A stretch of DNA of 64,000 nucleotides. Source: Halopenitus salinus. Its GTDB lineage: Archaea; Halobacteriota; Halobacteria; Halobacteriales; Haloferacaceae. Both the position numbers and the translations under genes were made by a program. A model generated the notes under the pieces. The model was not told where the DNA came from. It was given only the letters and a program-made list of their open reading frames with translations, and searched no databases. Positions 33,481 to 41,964 of the stretch are shown one piece after another. Positions within the stretch are counted from its first letter, which is position 1; each line of letters opens with the position of its first letter. The stretch covers positions 263,857 through 327,856 of the forward strand of contig NZ_JBHSXL010000002.1 in the NCBI RefSeq assembly GCF_042662125.1, read 5' to 3'.

Positions 33481-33720
33481 GCGGCAGCGGCGAGCGGGGC
33501 GGGCCGTGACGTACACACCTGTCCAGCCGGCTGCGACACTCGGCGATCCAGCTACCGTCCTGGCGGACTTAGAAAGGGCGAGGCCGCCTCGGTCGTCCCC
33601 CGACCCCGCAAGCACCGCAGGCACGAGGAGCGCAGCGGTGGTCGCGGGACGTCGAGCGGCCGAGGGCTTTCGGGTGTCGTCGCCGGCGCTGGGTATTCGG
33701 CGTCGCCACTCGGTGGCCGG
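33481..33720. other. GC-rich spacer between structured element and PIN gene
   Basis: Contains a CTTAGAAAGGGCGAGG motif near 33568-33583 and more GC-rich self-complementary sequence up to 33660. No gene is supportable. It may be a continuation of the structured element; the second copy cannot be compared because the window ends. Confidence 0.35.
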
Positions 33721-34290
33721 TTACTCGTCGAGACGGTGGAGCAATTGCGTGACGTAGGGACTATTCTCCCAGCTCCGATGCGGGCTAATCGTCGTGATCA
33801 GCGTCCGCGCCTCTTCGGGGCTCAGATGTCCGTTCCGGGCGTATTCGACGATGAGCCGCGGCGTCGGGACGATCCGCGGCCCCTGCAGCACGGCGTGGAT
33901 GAGTGGGAAGTTCGTCCCGCCGAACTCGTCGGTGAGAAACCCATCGACCCCGAGCGCGTTCGCAAGGACGATCCCGTCGGTTTCGCCGTCGTCGAGCCCG
34001 AACGTCGGTCGGGAGTCCGGTGTATCCTCACGCTTGTAGGGGTCGTCAACCGTGTAGTGGCTACGGGCCGCGAGGACGTTGTTCGCAGCCGCGGCGTGGA
34101 TGTCTTGATACTGCGTGATGTCACCGAGTTCCGCGACCACTTCTGGTGGTACGAATACGTCACACGACGTGAGCAGATACTGGAAAGGGTCCGGAGTGTT
34201 AGTGTCGACGGCCGCGTCAGCGCGGGGAACCGCGAGACTGACGAGCGCACTAGTGTCGGCGACGACCGTACGCAGTCGCCGGCCGCTCAT
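33721..34290 (-). CDS. PIN-domain protein, probable toxin of a type II pair
   Basis: 189 residues. PIN-fold nuclease: first acidic residue in VVADTSALVSL (near 11), Glu in EVVAELGDI (near 54), then DDGETDGIVLANAL with the central acidic cluster (near 101) and FLTDEFGG (near 118). VapC-type PIN toxins cleave RNA. The N terminus overlaps the antitoxin stop by 4 bases (ATGA). Longer than typical VapC (about 130-140), with an insertion after the first strand. Paired with the RHH gene 34287-34655. Confidence 0.75.
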   Translation of the reverse strand: MSGRRLRTVVADTSALVSLAVPRADAAVDTNTPDPFQYLLTSCDVFVPPEVVAELGDITQYQDIHAAAANNVLAARSHYTVDDPYKREDTPDSRPTFGLDDGETDGIVLANALGVDGFLTDEFGGTNFPLIHAVLQGPRIVPTPRLIVEYARNGHLSPEEARTLITTISPHRSWENSPYVTQLLHRLDE

Positions 34291-34655
34291 CGCTCGTCGT
34301 CGGCTGCGGTCTCGACCGCCGTCGCGTCGCCATCGTAGACGTCCACGTCGTCGGGAGCAGCGAGATCGAGTGGCTCGTCCTCGAGATCCGTTTTGAGAAG
34401 CCGGAGGCGCTGGGCAGTCTCAGCGCCGACCAACTGCTTGACCGTCTCGAACTCAAGCTGGCCGTCGTAGTACTTCGTCGCGACGAGTTCCTGAAACGTC
34501 TCGCTGTCGGCCGTCTCTTCGATGTACTCGCGAATCGCCTCGACGAGCAGATCCGTTCGATCCGTGTCGAAGAGCTCCGCGATCGCATCCAGCCGGTCGA
34601 CTAGATACTCCGGCGACTGAAAATGGACCCGTCGTGGATCGTCGCTTGCGCTCAT
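34287..34655 (-). CDS. Ribbon-helix-helix antitoxin
   Basis: 122 residues from MSASDDPRRVHFQSPEYLVD. The N-terminal 50 residues show the RHH pattern: short strand RRVHFQSP, helix EYLVDRLDAIAELF, turn, helix RTDLLVEAIREYIEE. The acidic C-terminal tail would contact the PIN toxin. Upstream lie two TGTGCAA-type inverted repeats (34660-34676 and 34701-34717), good candidates for its own operators. Confidence 0.72.
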   Translation of the reverse strand: MSASDDPRRVHFQSPEYLVDRLDAIAELFDTDRTDLLVEAIREYIEETADSETFQELVATKYYDGQLEFETVKQLVGAETAQRLRLLKTDLEDEPLDLAAPDDVDVYDGDATAVETAADDER

Positions 34656-34659
34656 TCTA

Positions 34660-34717
34660 TGTGCAAGTTCCACACATACATTGATAACCGTTTCGACTCA
34701 TGTGCAAAGATTGCACA
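34660..34717. promoter_or_regulatory. Paired operators of the RHH/PIN operon
   Basis: 34701-34717 is a perfect inverted repeat, TGTGCAA-AGA-TTGCACA. 34660-34676 is an imperfect version, TGTGCAA-GTT-CCACACA, right before the start codon. Centres are 41 bases apart, about four helical turns, fitting cooperative binding by a dimeric RHH antitoxin. Confidence 0.55.
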
Positions 34718-34893
34718 GATAGATCAGACTGGAAAGGGCAAGCAGTGGCACTTGAGAATTTCTTCAGTGCTCGTTGTCTAGCTCGCCGGCCAGCACGCCG
34801 CCCTCTTCAACTTCGGAGAGACAGAAAAACACGGGTTTGTGTTTCTGTGAACCGAATTCCTCGGTCAGCGCCGGGATACTAAATCTTCGGCCG

Positions 34894-35024
34894 TCAGCGG
34901 GGGACACCTTGGCCGAATTCGCGAGCAATCACGTAAGTTAGCGCCGTCTCGAAGCCGTCGTCGTCGTGCCAGTCGAGGTAGGTATCGATGAGGATGATTG
35001 CTTTGCACCTGTCGATCAGATGGG
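34894..35024 (-). pseudogene. Gene remnant
   Basis: A minus-strand frame ends at 34894 with AIILIDTYLDWHDDGFETAL and TYVIAREFGQGVPR. It has clear haloarchaeal codon bias but begins after a stop at about 35025. It looks like the tail of a deleted gene. Not recognised. Confidence 0.3.
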
Positions 35025-35106
35025 TTCACATCAACGTAATCGGTGGACGAATCGAGGCGACTGGTTCTTCGAGAAGGGCTTGTACAACGGTATCGGTCTC
35101 CGGTAT

Positions 35107-36492
35107 CTATCTCTTCTCGAATGTTTCGATCAGAGCGGTAAAATCGACGTGATCACCGAGTTTATTTTCATAACCCTCTCTCAGAGCTGACTCGACAGAG
35201 TCCTCTTGTCCTGGGTCAAATGCCCCGACAGCATCTTGGAGCCTATTAATGCTAGTCGCCAACGTAGCCCGCTCTTCCGGGAATTCTCGCTGGAGAAATC
35301 CATGAAAGCGCCCAATGTAGTGGAGCCCATCTTTTGCTGCCTCATCCAGTTCGGAAGGATCACGCCTCGTATCAGCATAAATTTGCTCGACGAGACGCTC
35401 GTATGTAGACGCTGGATCCAGAAAGAGGTCAAACGGAGGTACTACATCCGACATGGGTGGTTCGTCTACCGCTTCGAACTCCAGATCCTTGATATCTGAA
35501 ATGCGAATTGAAGGCCCTAATCGCTCTGTCTCGAGGCTTTGTCGAATCCGATCCTGTTCAGGGAACACCCGGCTTGCCGTTATCCCCAAATACGGATCCT
35601 CGAACACGAGGCAAGGGTGCTGTTTAAACCGAATTCGATCCCCAACAAATTGATTCAGGAACTCAGGATGCATCTCTAGGAAAGTGCCTTCTTGGCGGAC
35701 GGTACGTGGAATTCCAGCTGGGACGACCGGTCGAAACCCAGCGTCACTCGAAAGCTCCTGGTCAAGCCAGTCGAGATTGAAGTGGTAGACGACTCCTGTC
35801 TCCCCGCACGACTTTTTCTCAGAATATGTCCCGAACAGGAGGGCTGTAAACGGATTTGACGTCACATCGAGGAGCCAGGTCCTGACGTCCGGGGCGTCAT
35901 CAGAGAGCTCCCACCGGTAATGCTGGGCGATTGCGACCAAGTCTGCATCCGTATAAGTCTCGGATGGGAGGTCATGATTCTCTTTGAGGCGATCGATAAA
36001 TCGTCGAAGAGTGTGGAGTCGTTCCTCGATCAGTTCTCTATCCGATGGTTCGGGATCAAGATAATCGACTCCGTGGTAGAGAGACGGACGCAGTGCTCGG
36101 CCATCCAGCCGTTCGCCCCGATAGTAGTCGTTGATATCTTCGGACTTGTGATGTGAAGTTGCGATGGATAGCCCCGCGTGATAGGCATCCTCGAAGACAT
36201 TCGGCCTATCGTACCGGATACCCTCCGAAATCAACTCGTTAATCTCGACGGCCCGCTGAACGTCCTTGTCACTCACATTATCTAATGCACCCGATTCAGT
36301 AAGGCCAATTCGCTTTTTCCCGGGCTTCGGCTTCGTAATGATCTCGTGGAGCGCCCATCGCTCAGTATGATCGTATATTCGATCCCAGCGACGCTCGTGA
36401 ACCCGATAGATGTAATATCGCCACTCCCATTTGGTGTGACATTCCCTTTGTGAGATTGATGGGGAGAGCAATGAATTCTTGTCCATATTCAC
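35107..36492 (-). CDS. FRG-domain protein
   Basis: 461 residues from a GTG at 36492; ATG at 36486 is equally possible. The FRG domain (named for its Phe/Tyr-Arg-Gly motif) is seen near residues 123-240: YYRGERLDGRALRPSLYHG, then AIAQHYRWEL and WLLDVTSNPFTALLFGTYS. FRG proteins occur in phage-defence and prophage loci in bacteria; the activity is not well known. A TATA-like TTACTTAATTGAG lies about 27 bases upstream, so the message is probably leaderless. Monocistronic, next to the RHH/PIN pair. Confidence 0.75.
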   Translation of the reverse strand: MNMDKNSLLSPSISQRECHTKWEWRYYIYRVHERRWDRIYDHTERWALHEIITKPKPGKKRIGLTESGALDNVSDKDVQRAVEINELISEGIRYDRPNVFEDAYHAGLSIATSHHKSEDINDYYRGERLDGRALRPSLYHGVDYLDPEPSDRELIEERLHTLRRFIDRLKENHDLPSETYTDADLVAIAQHYRWELSDDAPDVRTWLLDVTSNPFTALLFGTYSEKKSCGETGVVYHFNLDWLDQELSSDAGFRPVVPAGIPRTVRQEGTFLEMHPEFLNQFVGDRIRFKQHPCLVFEDPYLGITASRVFPEQDRIRQSLETERLGPSIRISDIKDLEFEAVDEPPMSDVVPPFDLFLDPASTYERLVEQIYADTRRDPSELDEAAKDGLHYIGRFHGFLQREFPEERATLATSINRLQDAVGAFDPGQEDSVESALREGYENKLGDHVDFTALIETFEKR

Positions 36493-36605
36493 GTCTGTTC
36501 GAAGAGTAGTCTCAATTAAGTAACGGATACCGGCCTAGAATGAGAGATGACCCTGTCCGGTAGTGTTAGAAGTCAGAGTGAGTCCGGGTGGTCGTGATAG
36601 ATCCA

Positions 36606-36734
36606 CTACTGAATGGTATGGCCGATACAGATCGAATGGGTGACCCATTCGTCCTGTCCCCCGGTGTGCGCCTCGCCAGTCACGGTACCGGGCGGGGCGT
36701 CGCAGAAGGCACAGCCAGTGAGCGTTTGCTGCAT
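36606..36734 (-). pseudogene. Truncated small zinc-finger protein
   Basis: From ATG 36734: MQQTLTGCAFCDAPPGTVTG, then EAHTGGQDEWVTHSICIGHT, ending after 42 residues. One CxxC half of a zinc ribbon is present; the second pair expected after HSIC is missing, so the C terminus is probably lost. The start overlaps the stop of the fragment upstream (TGATG). Confidence 0.45.
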
Positions 36735-36850
36735 CACTCGTTCTCCTCGCCGGCGTCGCGTGCGGCCGTCCAGCCACGGTGGAAGATGGCCAGCTGCGTC
36801 GTCGAATCGAACGCGACGCCGCTGGACTCCCACCAGTAGGAGGCACTTCA
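36734..36850 (-). pseudogene. C-terminal fragment of a gene upstream of the small zinc finger
   Basis: A frame reading SYWWESSGVAFDSTTQLAIF then HRGWTAARDAGEENE stops at 36734. It begins right after an in-frame stop near 36850, so only the tail of the original gene is left. Part of a decayed two-gene unit. Confidence 0.35.
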
Positions 36851-36932
36851 CTAGGCTTGACTCCGCCCGACGTGAGCCATTCCTCGTCTATCATCTCCAC
36901 AAAGCAAGATGATTCGGATGGGCCGGCTCCCG

Positions 36933-37877
36933 CTACGACTCAATAAGTTGCTTCTGGGGAAGGTACTCTATGATCTCTTCTGCCGTCCGGCTGATCCGTC
37001 CAAGCCGTTCACGAACGATCTCGGGATCGTCCGACTCCCACGCAGCCAGGTAGAACGCCGACCCACTGGTGTCGAGTCCACAGTACCGCCCGACGACGTA
37101 CGCGACGGCTTCGGCCTCGATCTCTCGTTTCGATCGCTCGGTGTCGTCGTCGACGTCGAAGTGGAGTAGGGCGTGGGCGTACTCGTGAATCAACGTCCCT
37201 GCAACACCCGTCTGATTCGGTCGATCGAGAACCTCGACGAGCGGCTGCGCGTCGTAGAGAGACATTTTCTCACAGACGCCTTTCGCATCACCGTGAGACC
37301 ACTCCGTTTCAGGAACAATTCGTACGGTGACGCCCAGTTCTGTAGCGGCGTCGAGTAGCGCTGGAACGAGGTCGTCGGCGTCGCCTGTCGCGGCCGTTTC
37401 CAACGTTGGAAGTGGCTCGCCCTCCGTCTGAGAGACGTCAAATACGGACGCAGGCCGGAACCCGACGAGACCTTTCGACCATTCGTCGGCTGGCGTCTCA
37501 TCGTAGTCACACTCGATGTTTGCGTGGTAACTTGGTGCGTTCCCACATTCGGGACATTGTTTCGCGATGATCGGTGCCCAGATCCAGATCGCCTGTTCGC
37601 CTTCCTGGACGTGCCGATCGAACTCTTCTTGCCACGATCGATATCCCGCTACTCGAGTTGCCTCGGGACACTGCTGTTTGATGAGGAGCGTGTTCCGGTA
37701 GGAGTAGTCGTGAAACCGACTCTGGACGTCGAGCCACTCTTGGAACTCCTCGCTAGCCTGCGCGTCGTCGATGCCGGCGACGAGGTCGTCGATCCATGAT
37801 TCGATCGTGCTGTGCATCTCGCTCTTTCGGGTGTCAGTCTCGTCGAACGAAACTGACGAATCACTAGTTGTAGCCAT
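36933..37877 (-). CDS. ArdC-like antirestriction / ssDNA-binding protein with metallopeptidase motif
   Basis: 314 residues from MATTSDSSVSFDETDTRKSE; the start is supported by the leader 37911-37940 and a GTGGTG ribosome-binding site. The N-terminal part (about 25-120) is ArdC-N-like: FQEWLDVQSRFHDYSYRNTL, GYRSWQEEFDRHVQEGEQAI, then CPEC. The C-terminal part has a zinc metallopeptidase signature HEYAHALLHF near 240 with a downstream Glu (EIEAEAVAYVVG). ArdC proteins of conjugative plasmids protect incoming DNA from restriction; archaeal function is inferred from this similarity. Confidence 0.75.
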   Translation of the reverse strand: MATTSDSSVSFDETDTRKSEMHSTIESWIDDLVAGIDDAQASEEFQEWLDVQSRFHDYSYRNTLLIKQQCPEATRVAGYRSWQEEFDRHVQEGEQAIWIWAPIIAKQCPECGNAPSYHANIECDYDETPADEWSKGLVGFRPASVFDVSQTEGEPLPTLETAATGDADDLVPALLDAATELGVTVRIVPETEWSHGDAKGVCEKMSLYDAQPLVEVLDRPNQTGVAGTLIHEYAHALLHFDVDDDTERSKREIEAEAVAYVVGRYCGLDTSGSAFYLAAWESDDPEIVRERLGRISRTAEEIIEYLPQKQLIES

Positions 37878-37910
37878 TGGAACACCACGACGCTTCTCGT
37901 CATCTCGAGG

Positions 37911-37940
37911 AGCGCCGCGCCCATCAGGCGCACAAAAAAT
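37911..37940 (-). promoter_or_regulatory. Leader hairpin element (copy 11) before ArdC-like gene
   Basis: On the minus strand: TTTTTTGT, GCGCC arm, TGAT loop, GGGCGC arm, GGCGCT. 34 bases before the start at 37877. Confidence 0.55.
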
Positions 37941-38067
37941 TCTCCGTCGCCGCGCTCCCGGATTATCTCTTCGAGGAGTCAGAGACGTGAGCACATGCTG
38001 TATGCTTGAGCACATCGTCCGATTTCGATATGCACACCGATACTTCATGATCCCTCGTCTGAGGAGC

Positions 38068-38310
38068 CTATACCGTAACGTGGGCTGACTCGAACTCGGA
38101 CACTTGTTCGCGGACCGTTTCATTCTCCACCGCGATCTTCTGTGGGTCGTCGACGTCGTTCGTGCGCAGACGGTCGGCCGGATCGACGATATCGACCGTC
38201 GTGTTGGTCAGCAGTGGCGATTCCGTGGGTGCATCCGTAGAGCCGTCACTGCTGCGATACCGTCCGTAGAGAGGGCAAACAACGCGACGACCGCCCGTCA
38301 GGGTGTTCAA
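38068..38310 (-). CDS. Small hypothetical protein
   Basis: 80 residues from a TTG at 38310 (MNTLTGGRRVVCPLYGRYRS). Acidic C-terminal half (NTTVDIVDPADRLRTNDVDD) with normal haloarchaeal codon use. A TATA-like TTATCTTAATC lies about 20 bases upstream, which would give a leaderless message. No family recognised; between the ArdC-like and zinc-ribbon genes. Confidence 0.45.
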   Translation of the reverse strand: MNTLTGGRRVVCPLYGRYRSSDGSTDAPTESPLLTNTTVDIVDPADRLRTNDVDDPQKIAVENETVREQVSEFESAHVTV

Positions 38311-38341
38311 TAGTAGAATCTAGATTAAGATAAAGACTGAT

Positions 38342-39223
38342 TCACGCTTGCGGTCCGTAACGGACCGATCTACAGACTTGGCACGTCCAGATCGGAGGAC
38401 CATCCCACTCCGTTACAACTGACGTTTCATTCATGTCTACCCTATGCTCGGTTGTCTTCTCACAGCCTCGACACTCGAGAAATTCGCGTGTTGGGATATC
38501 GATGTACGAATTGGCTGAGTCCGTGGATTCGCGATCCCTCTCGAGAGCCAGGACTGGGACGAGCCACACATCGTCGTCGACGTCACGCAGTAGATCGATT
38601 ACAGACTGCTCTGTACGCATACCGCTGCCGGTTTCGTCGTAGAGATGCGTCTCGAGTGCCCGACCGTCGATCGCCTCTGACTGTTCGAACGAGCGACTCC
38701 GGAATTGCGCCATCTCGAGGAGTTCTTGTCCGCCGGATGTCGAAACGGGAGCCGCCGGCGGCAGGCTGGGCCAGCGTCTGGTGAGTTGGGGTGAGAGGTC
38801 TTCGCGGAGATCGTAGATGAGCGTGCAGTCGTCGACGGTTGGTTCAGCGTGGTTCGAGGCGAGCAGACTGGCCGCTGCCCCGCCCTTCGCGATGGCGCCG
38901 AGAAACGATCTGGACTCTACGAGCATGTGGACAACGCCGACGAGGCTCCACGTCGTCGACGGCGTCTCCGTGTCCGCTGCATCCTCCTCGAGGTGTTCTG
39001 TGAGACAGAGACGACACTTCTTCTGTCTCGGTGGAATCGGTATTCCACAGGATCGGCATTTACTTCGAGTATCGCTCGCAGGGTCGGGATACCCGTATGG
39101 ATCGTCCATCTCGTCTCCATACCGTCGATCGGCATCGGTGAGTCGATCGAGTTGATGGTCGGGTACCTGGCTGGCCTCCCCGAGGGGACGGAGATCCTCG
39201 TAGTCTGAGTGTCGGTGAGTCAT
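38342..39223 (-). CDS. Zinc-ribbon protein, intact paralogue of 18606-19322
   Basis: 293 residues from MTHRHSDYEDLRPLGEASQV. Zinc knuckles CRSCGIPIPPRQKKCRLC (near 66) and CRGC / CQVC near the C terminus (about 255-285). The middle domain carries GVVHMLVESRSFLGAIAKGG and LIYDLREDL, shared with the paralogue. A TATATA-type promoter lies at about 39240-39250. Function unknown; the pattern of two outer zinc knuckles around a globular core suggests a nucleic-acid-binding adaptor. Confidence 0.7.
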   Translation of the reverse strand: MTHRHSDYEDLRPLGEASQVPDHQLDRLTDADRRYGDEMDDPYGYPDPASDTRSKCRSCGIPIPPRQKKCRLCLTEHLEEDAADTETPSTTWSLVGVVHMLVESRSFLGAIAKGGAAASLLASNHAEPTVDDCTLIYDLREDLSPQLTRRWPSLPPAAPVSTSGGQELLEMAQFRSRSFEQSEAIDGRALETHLYDETGSGMRTEQSVIDLLRDVDDDVWLVPVLALERDRESTDSANSYIDIPTREFLECRGCEKTTEHRVDMNETSVVTEWDGPPIWTCQVCRSVRYGPQA

Positions 39224-39305
39224 TGGTTCGAACAGGGATCCCTTCGTTTCCGTATATAAACGTTCGTCAGCGAGTACAAGCCGGTGACTCGTGTGATGGA
39301 GGGTC

Positions 39306-39737
39306 CTACTCCGGGAGTTCCTTCTGACAGGTTCGGAAGCACTCCCAACAAGGAAAGTCGTTGTCGACGTCCTCACAGTCACACTGATGGGCTTTTGTCT
39401 CGTCGATGCGATCGGAACGGAAATAGCTCCGATGGGTTACGACTCCACCGTCGGCGACAAGTCCCATCTGCATCGCGACGTCGAGGATGCACGGGCGAAT
39501 CGCAATGGCGACCCGATGCTTGCAGGGTCCGTCGTACATGGTGTCCGCGGGACACTCACAATGAGTCGGGATGCCGTCGACGACCGTGACTCGGTACTCG
39601 TGCTCGGACGGGTTTGCGTGGCTCTCGTTGCGAACTAGGACATCGCCGTCGAGGAGCGAGAACACGAACGCCTCATACTGGGCACGTTTCAGGATACGGT
39701 TCGATGGGTCGAGTTCCTCGAGAGGTGTACGAGTCAT
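39306..39737 (-). CDS. Small SWIM zinc-finger protein
   Basis: 143 residues from MTRTPLEELDPSNRILKRAQ. SWIM motif CECPADTMYDGPCKHRVAIA near residues 62-80. A further Cys-rich C terminus (CDCEDVDNDFPCWECFRTCQ) could form another metal site. Leader hairpin at 39760-39789 supports the start. Such small SWIM proteins are frequent on haloarchaeal plasmids; function unknown, probably DNA-related. Confidence 0.75.
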   Translation of the reverse strand: MTRTPLEELDPSNRILKRAQYEAFVFSLLDGDVLVRNESHANPSEHEYRVTVVDGIPTHCECPADTMYDGPCKHRVAIAIRPCILDVAMQMGLVADGGVVTHRSYFRSDRIDETKAHQCDCEDVDNDFPCWECFRTCQKELPE

Positions 39738-39759
39738 GTGGTGAATGCGACGTGATTCA

Positions 39760-39789
39760 GCGCGCCGCACCCTTCAGGCGCGAAAAAAT
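39760..39789 (-). promoter_or_regulatory. Leader hairpin element (copy 12) before SWIM gene
   Basis: On the minus strand: TTTTTTC, GCGCC arm, TGAA loop, GGGTGC, GGCGCG. Very similar to copy 11 before the ArdC-like gene. Confidence 0.55.
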
Positions 39790-39917
39790 TCTGTGGCGGC
39801 GATCGATTTGGGGATTATCGTTCCGGCTTCCATCAGTAGACAAACGCACGTTGTGGATAGTACGACAATCCGGTCGCCGGTACATCTATCCGGGTGTACT
39901 GCTTCACGTGCCGTAAG

Positions 39918-41429
39918 ATGGATCGCCGCCGCTTCAGCATCTTTGCGATCGTCGTCCTCGTCTTCCTGGCTGGCTGTGGAGGCATCGTCAGTGATGCAAC
40001 ACCAACGCCTGACCAACCTACCGAGGGCACTCAAACCACCACTGAGCCCACTCCACCGCCATCGTCGCCAGATGAGCCGAATGAGTCGAACGGAACGACA
40101 CCAGCAAGCCCGAACGGAACGCTAGCTGTCCACTTCATCAATGTCGGGCAGGGGTCAAGCACACTGATCGTCGGTCCAACCGGAGAGACGATCCTCATCG
40201 ATTCCGGGGATTGGTCGGATGACGGCGAGGACGTTCTCGCGTATCTTGAACGGCATGACGTCGATCGAATCGACCATCTCGTGACGACCCATGCCGATGC
40301 CGACCACATTGGTGGTCACGCAGCGATCATCGAATACTACGAGACACAAGCAGATGGAATCGGTGCGGTATACGATCCGGGAATCACGTCCAGTTCACAG
40401 ACGTACGATCGGTATTTGGACGCCATCGAGGAACACGACGTCACGCTGTATGAAATCCGTGCCGGCGATCAGATCCTGATCGACAACGTCGATGCACAGG
40501 TGCTCGCACCGCCGGAGGGATACATTGCGAATGACGATCGAAACGAGAACAGCATCGTCATCAAGTTGGACTTCGGGCAATCGAGTTTCCTGCTTCCGGG
40601 AGATGGAGAGTCCGAAAGCGAGGAGTACCTCGTTAACGAGTATGGATCGTCGCTGAATGCGACCGTGTTGAGCGCCGGCCATCACGGGAGTCAGTCGAGC
40701 TCGAGTGCGGAGTTTCTCGACACGACGTCTCCACGTGTCACCGTTATCTCTAGCGCATACGACTCCCAATATGGCCACCCACACGAGGAAGTCCTCCAGC
40801 GGCTCGACCAACGGTCCATCCGTACCTACTGGACTGGAACCCATGGGAACGTCCGGCTGGTGAGTAACGGATCGGCGATCACGGTCTCGACCCAGCAGGA
40901 GGGACCAACAACTGCGAGTGACCTTCGCGACGGGGCTGCGATCGACCCTGGAGCCGACGCCGAACTGGAAACTCGAACCGTTATTACTGCAACCGGGACG
41001 GCGACAGCACTCCCAGATAGTGGATCGTCGACTCCTGAAACTCGAACACCGACGTCGACGGACGAATCTACCACAACTCCAAGTGCGGATCCAGACCATG
41101 GCTTGTCGATCGTCGAGATACACGAGGATGCCGAGGGCAACGACCACGAAAATCTGAATGACGAGTACATCGTGTTCGAGAACACTGGCGACCAGACGAT
41201 CGATCTGGGTGGTTGGACAGTGAGCGACGATGCAGGCTACACCTACACGTTCGCGGATGGATACTCACTCGAGGCGGATGCCGACGTGACCCTACACACT
41301 GGGAGTGGGACGGATTCGGACGATCAGTTGTACTGGGGACGTGACAGGGCCGTATGGAACAACGGTGGAGATACAGTAATTGTGCGGGACGAGGAGGGCG
41401 ACGTCGTCCTCGAGGAGGTATACGAATGA
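39918..41429 (+). CDS. Secreted lipoprotein with ComEC-type metallo-beta-lactamase domain and lamin-tail domain
   Basis: 503 residues from MDRRRFSIFAIVVLVFLAGC: signal peptide with lipobox LAGC, so lipid-anchored outside the membrane. A Thr/Pro-rich linker is followed by a ComEC/Rec2-type beta-lactamase domain (HFINVGQGSSTLI, IDSGDW, metal motif THADADHIGG near 123, later LSAGHHGSQ and GHPHEEV). A second low-complexity linker leads to a lamin-tail-like domain (VEIHEDAEGNDHENLNDEYI, LGGWTVSDDAGYTYTF) at about 395-500. Probably a hydrolase acting on extracellular nucleic acid or nucleotides. Overlaps the DUF3006 gene. Confidence 0.85.
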   Translation: MDRRRFSIFAIVVLVFLAGCGGIVSDATPTPDQPTEGTQTTTEPTPPPSSPDEPNESNGTTPASPNGTLAVHFINVGQGSSTLIVGPTGETILIDSGDWSDDGEDVLAYLERHDVDRIDHLVTTHADADHIGGHAAIIEYYETQADGIGAVYDPGITSSSQTYDRYLDAIEEHDVTLYEIRAGDQILIDNVDAQVLAPPEGYIANDDRNENSIVIKLDFGQSSFLLPGDGESESEEYLVNEYGSSLNATVLSAGHHGSQSSSSAEFLDTTSPRVTVISSAYDSQYGHPHEEVLQRLDQRSIRTYWTGTHGNVRLVSNGSAITVSTQQEGPTTASDLRDGAAIDPGADAELETRTVITATGTATALPDSGSSTPETRTPTSTDESTTTPSADPDHGLSIVEIHEDAEGNDHENLNDEYIVFENTGDQTIDLGGWTVSDDAGYTYTFADGYSLEADADVTLHTGSGTDSDDQLYWGRDRAVWNNGGDTVIVRDEEGDVVLEEVYE

Positions 41430-41716
41430 TTGAAGACGGAACGTACATCGCGGTCGTCGATCGGTTTGAGGACGATACAGCGGTTCTGCTACTCGAACAG
41501 GACGGGGACACCGTGGACGAGCTGCTCCTTCCGAAAACGCAGCTGCCAGAGGGCGGAACGCACGTCGACGCCGTAGTGACTGTCACGATCGCCGATGGAA
41601 CGGTAAACGACATCACGTACGAACCCGACGAAACGGCGGCGCGATCGACGCGTGCACAACGCCGGTTCGACGATCTCTCTGAGCGACCTCCATCGAGGGA
41701 GGACGAGTCGGACTAA
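41426..41716 (+). CDS. DUF3006 family protein
   Basis: 96 residues from MIEDGTYIAVVDRFEDDTAV. DUF3006 proteins are short beta-barrel-like proteins often encoded beside ComEC-type beta-lactamase proteins, as here. The ATG overlaps the stop of the lipoprotein gene (ATGA), so translation is coupled. No signal peptide, so it would stay in the cytoplasm unless co-exported. Confidence 0.75.
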   Translation: MIEDGTYIAVVDRFEDDTAVLLLEQDGDTVDELLLPKTQLPEGGTHVDAVVTVTIADGTVNDITYEPDETAARSTRAQRRFDDLSERPPSREDESD

Positions 41717-41730
41717 AGGGCAATTTCGGG

Positions 41731-41773
41731 TTTAACCAACACCCGCGGGGTTCGGGACTGTGTGTTGGTTAAA
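41731..41773. repeat. Inverted repeat TTTAACCAACAC after DUF3006 gene
   Basis: Perfect 12-base inverted pair 41731-41742 / 41762-41773 around 19 bases. The inner 10 bases equal the pair at 18569-18609. It lies 15 bases after a stop codon, fitting a terminator, but the shared specific sequence also fits a protein-binding or recombination site. Bases 41774-41964 show no gene. Confidence 0.5.
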
Positions 41774-41964
41774 GCACAGATAGGAGGCTTTGTTGAAAGC
41801 CTCATCAGTTGATATGGTTCTACACTCCAATCACTCAGTCTAGGTGAATCGCGGATCGCACTATCCGTCGAATCACCCACGATCTGTCAAGAGTACCGTG
41901 CGAGATGCAGAACGTGAAGTCTCCGTTCTCTGTGGAAGGTCATATGACTCATGAGCCACCGGTT

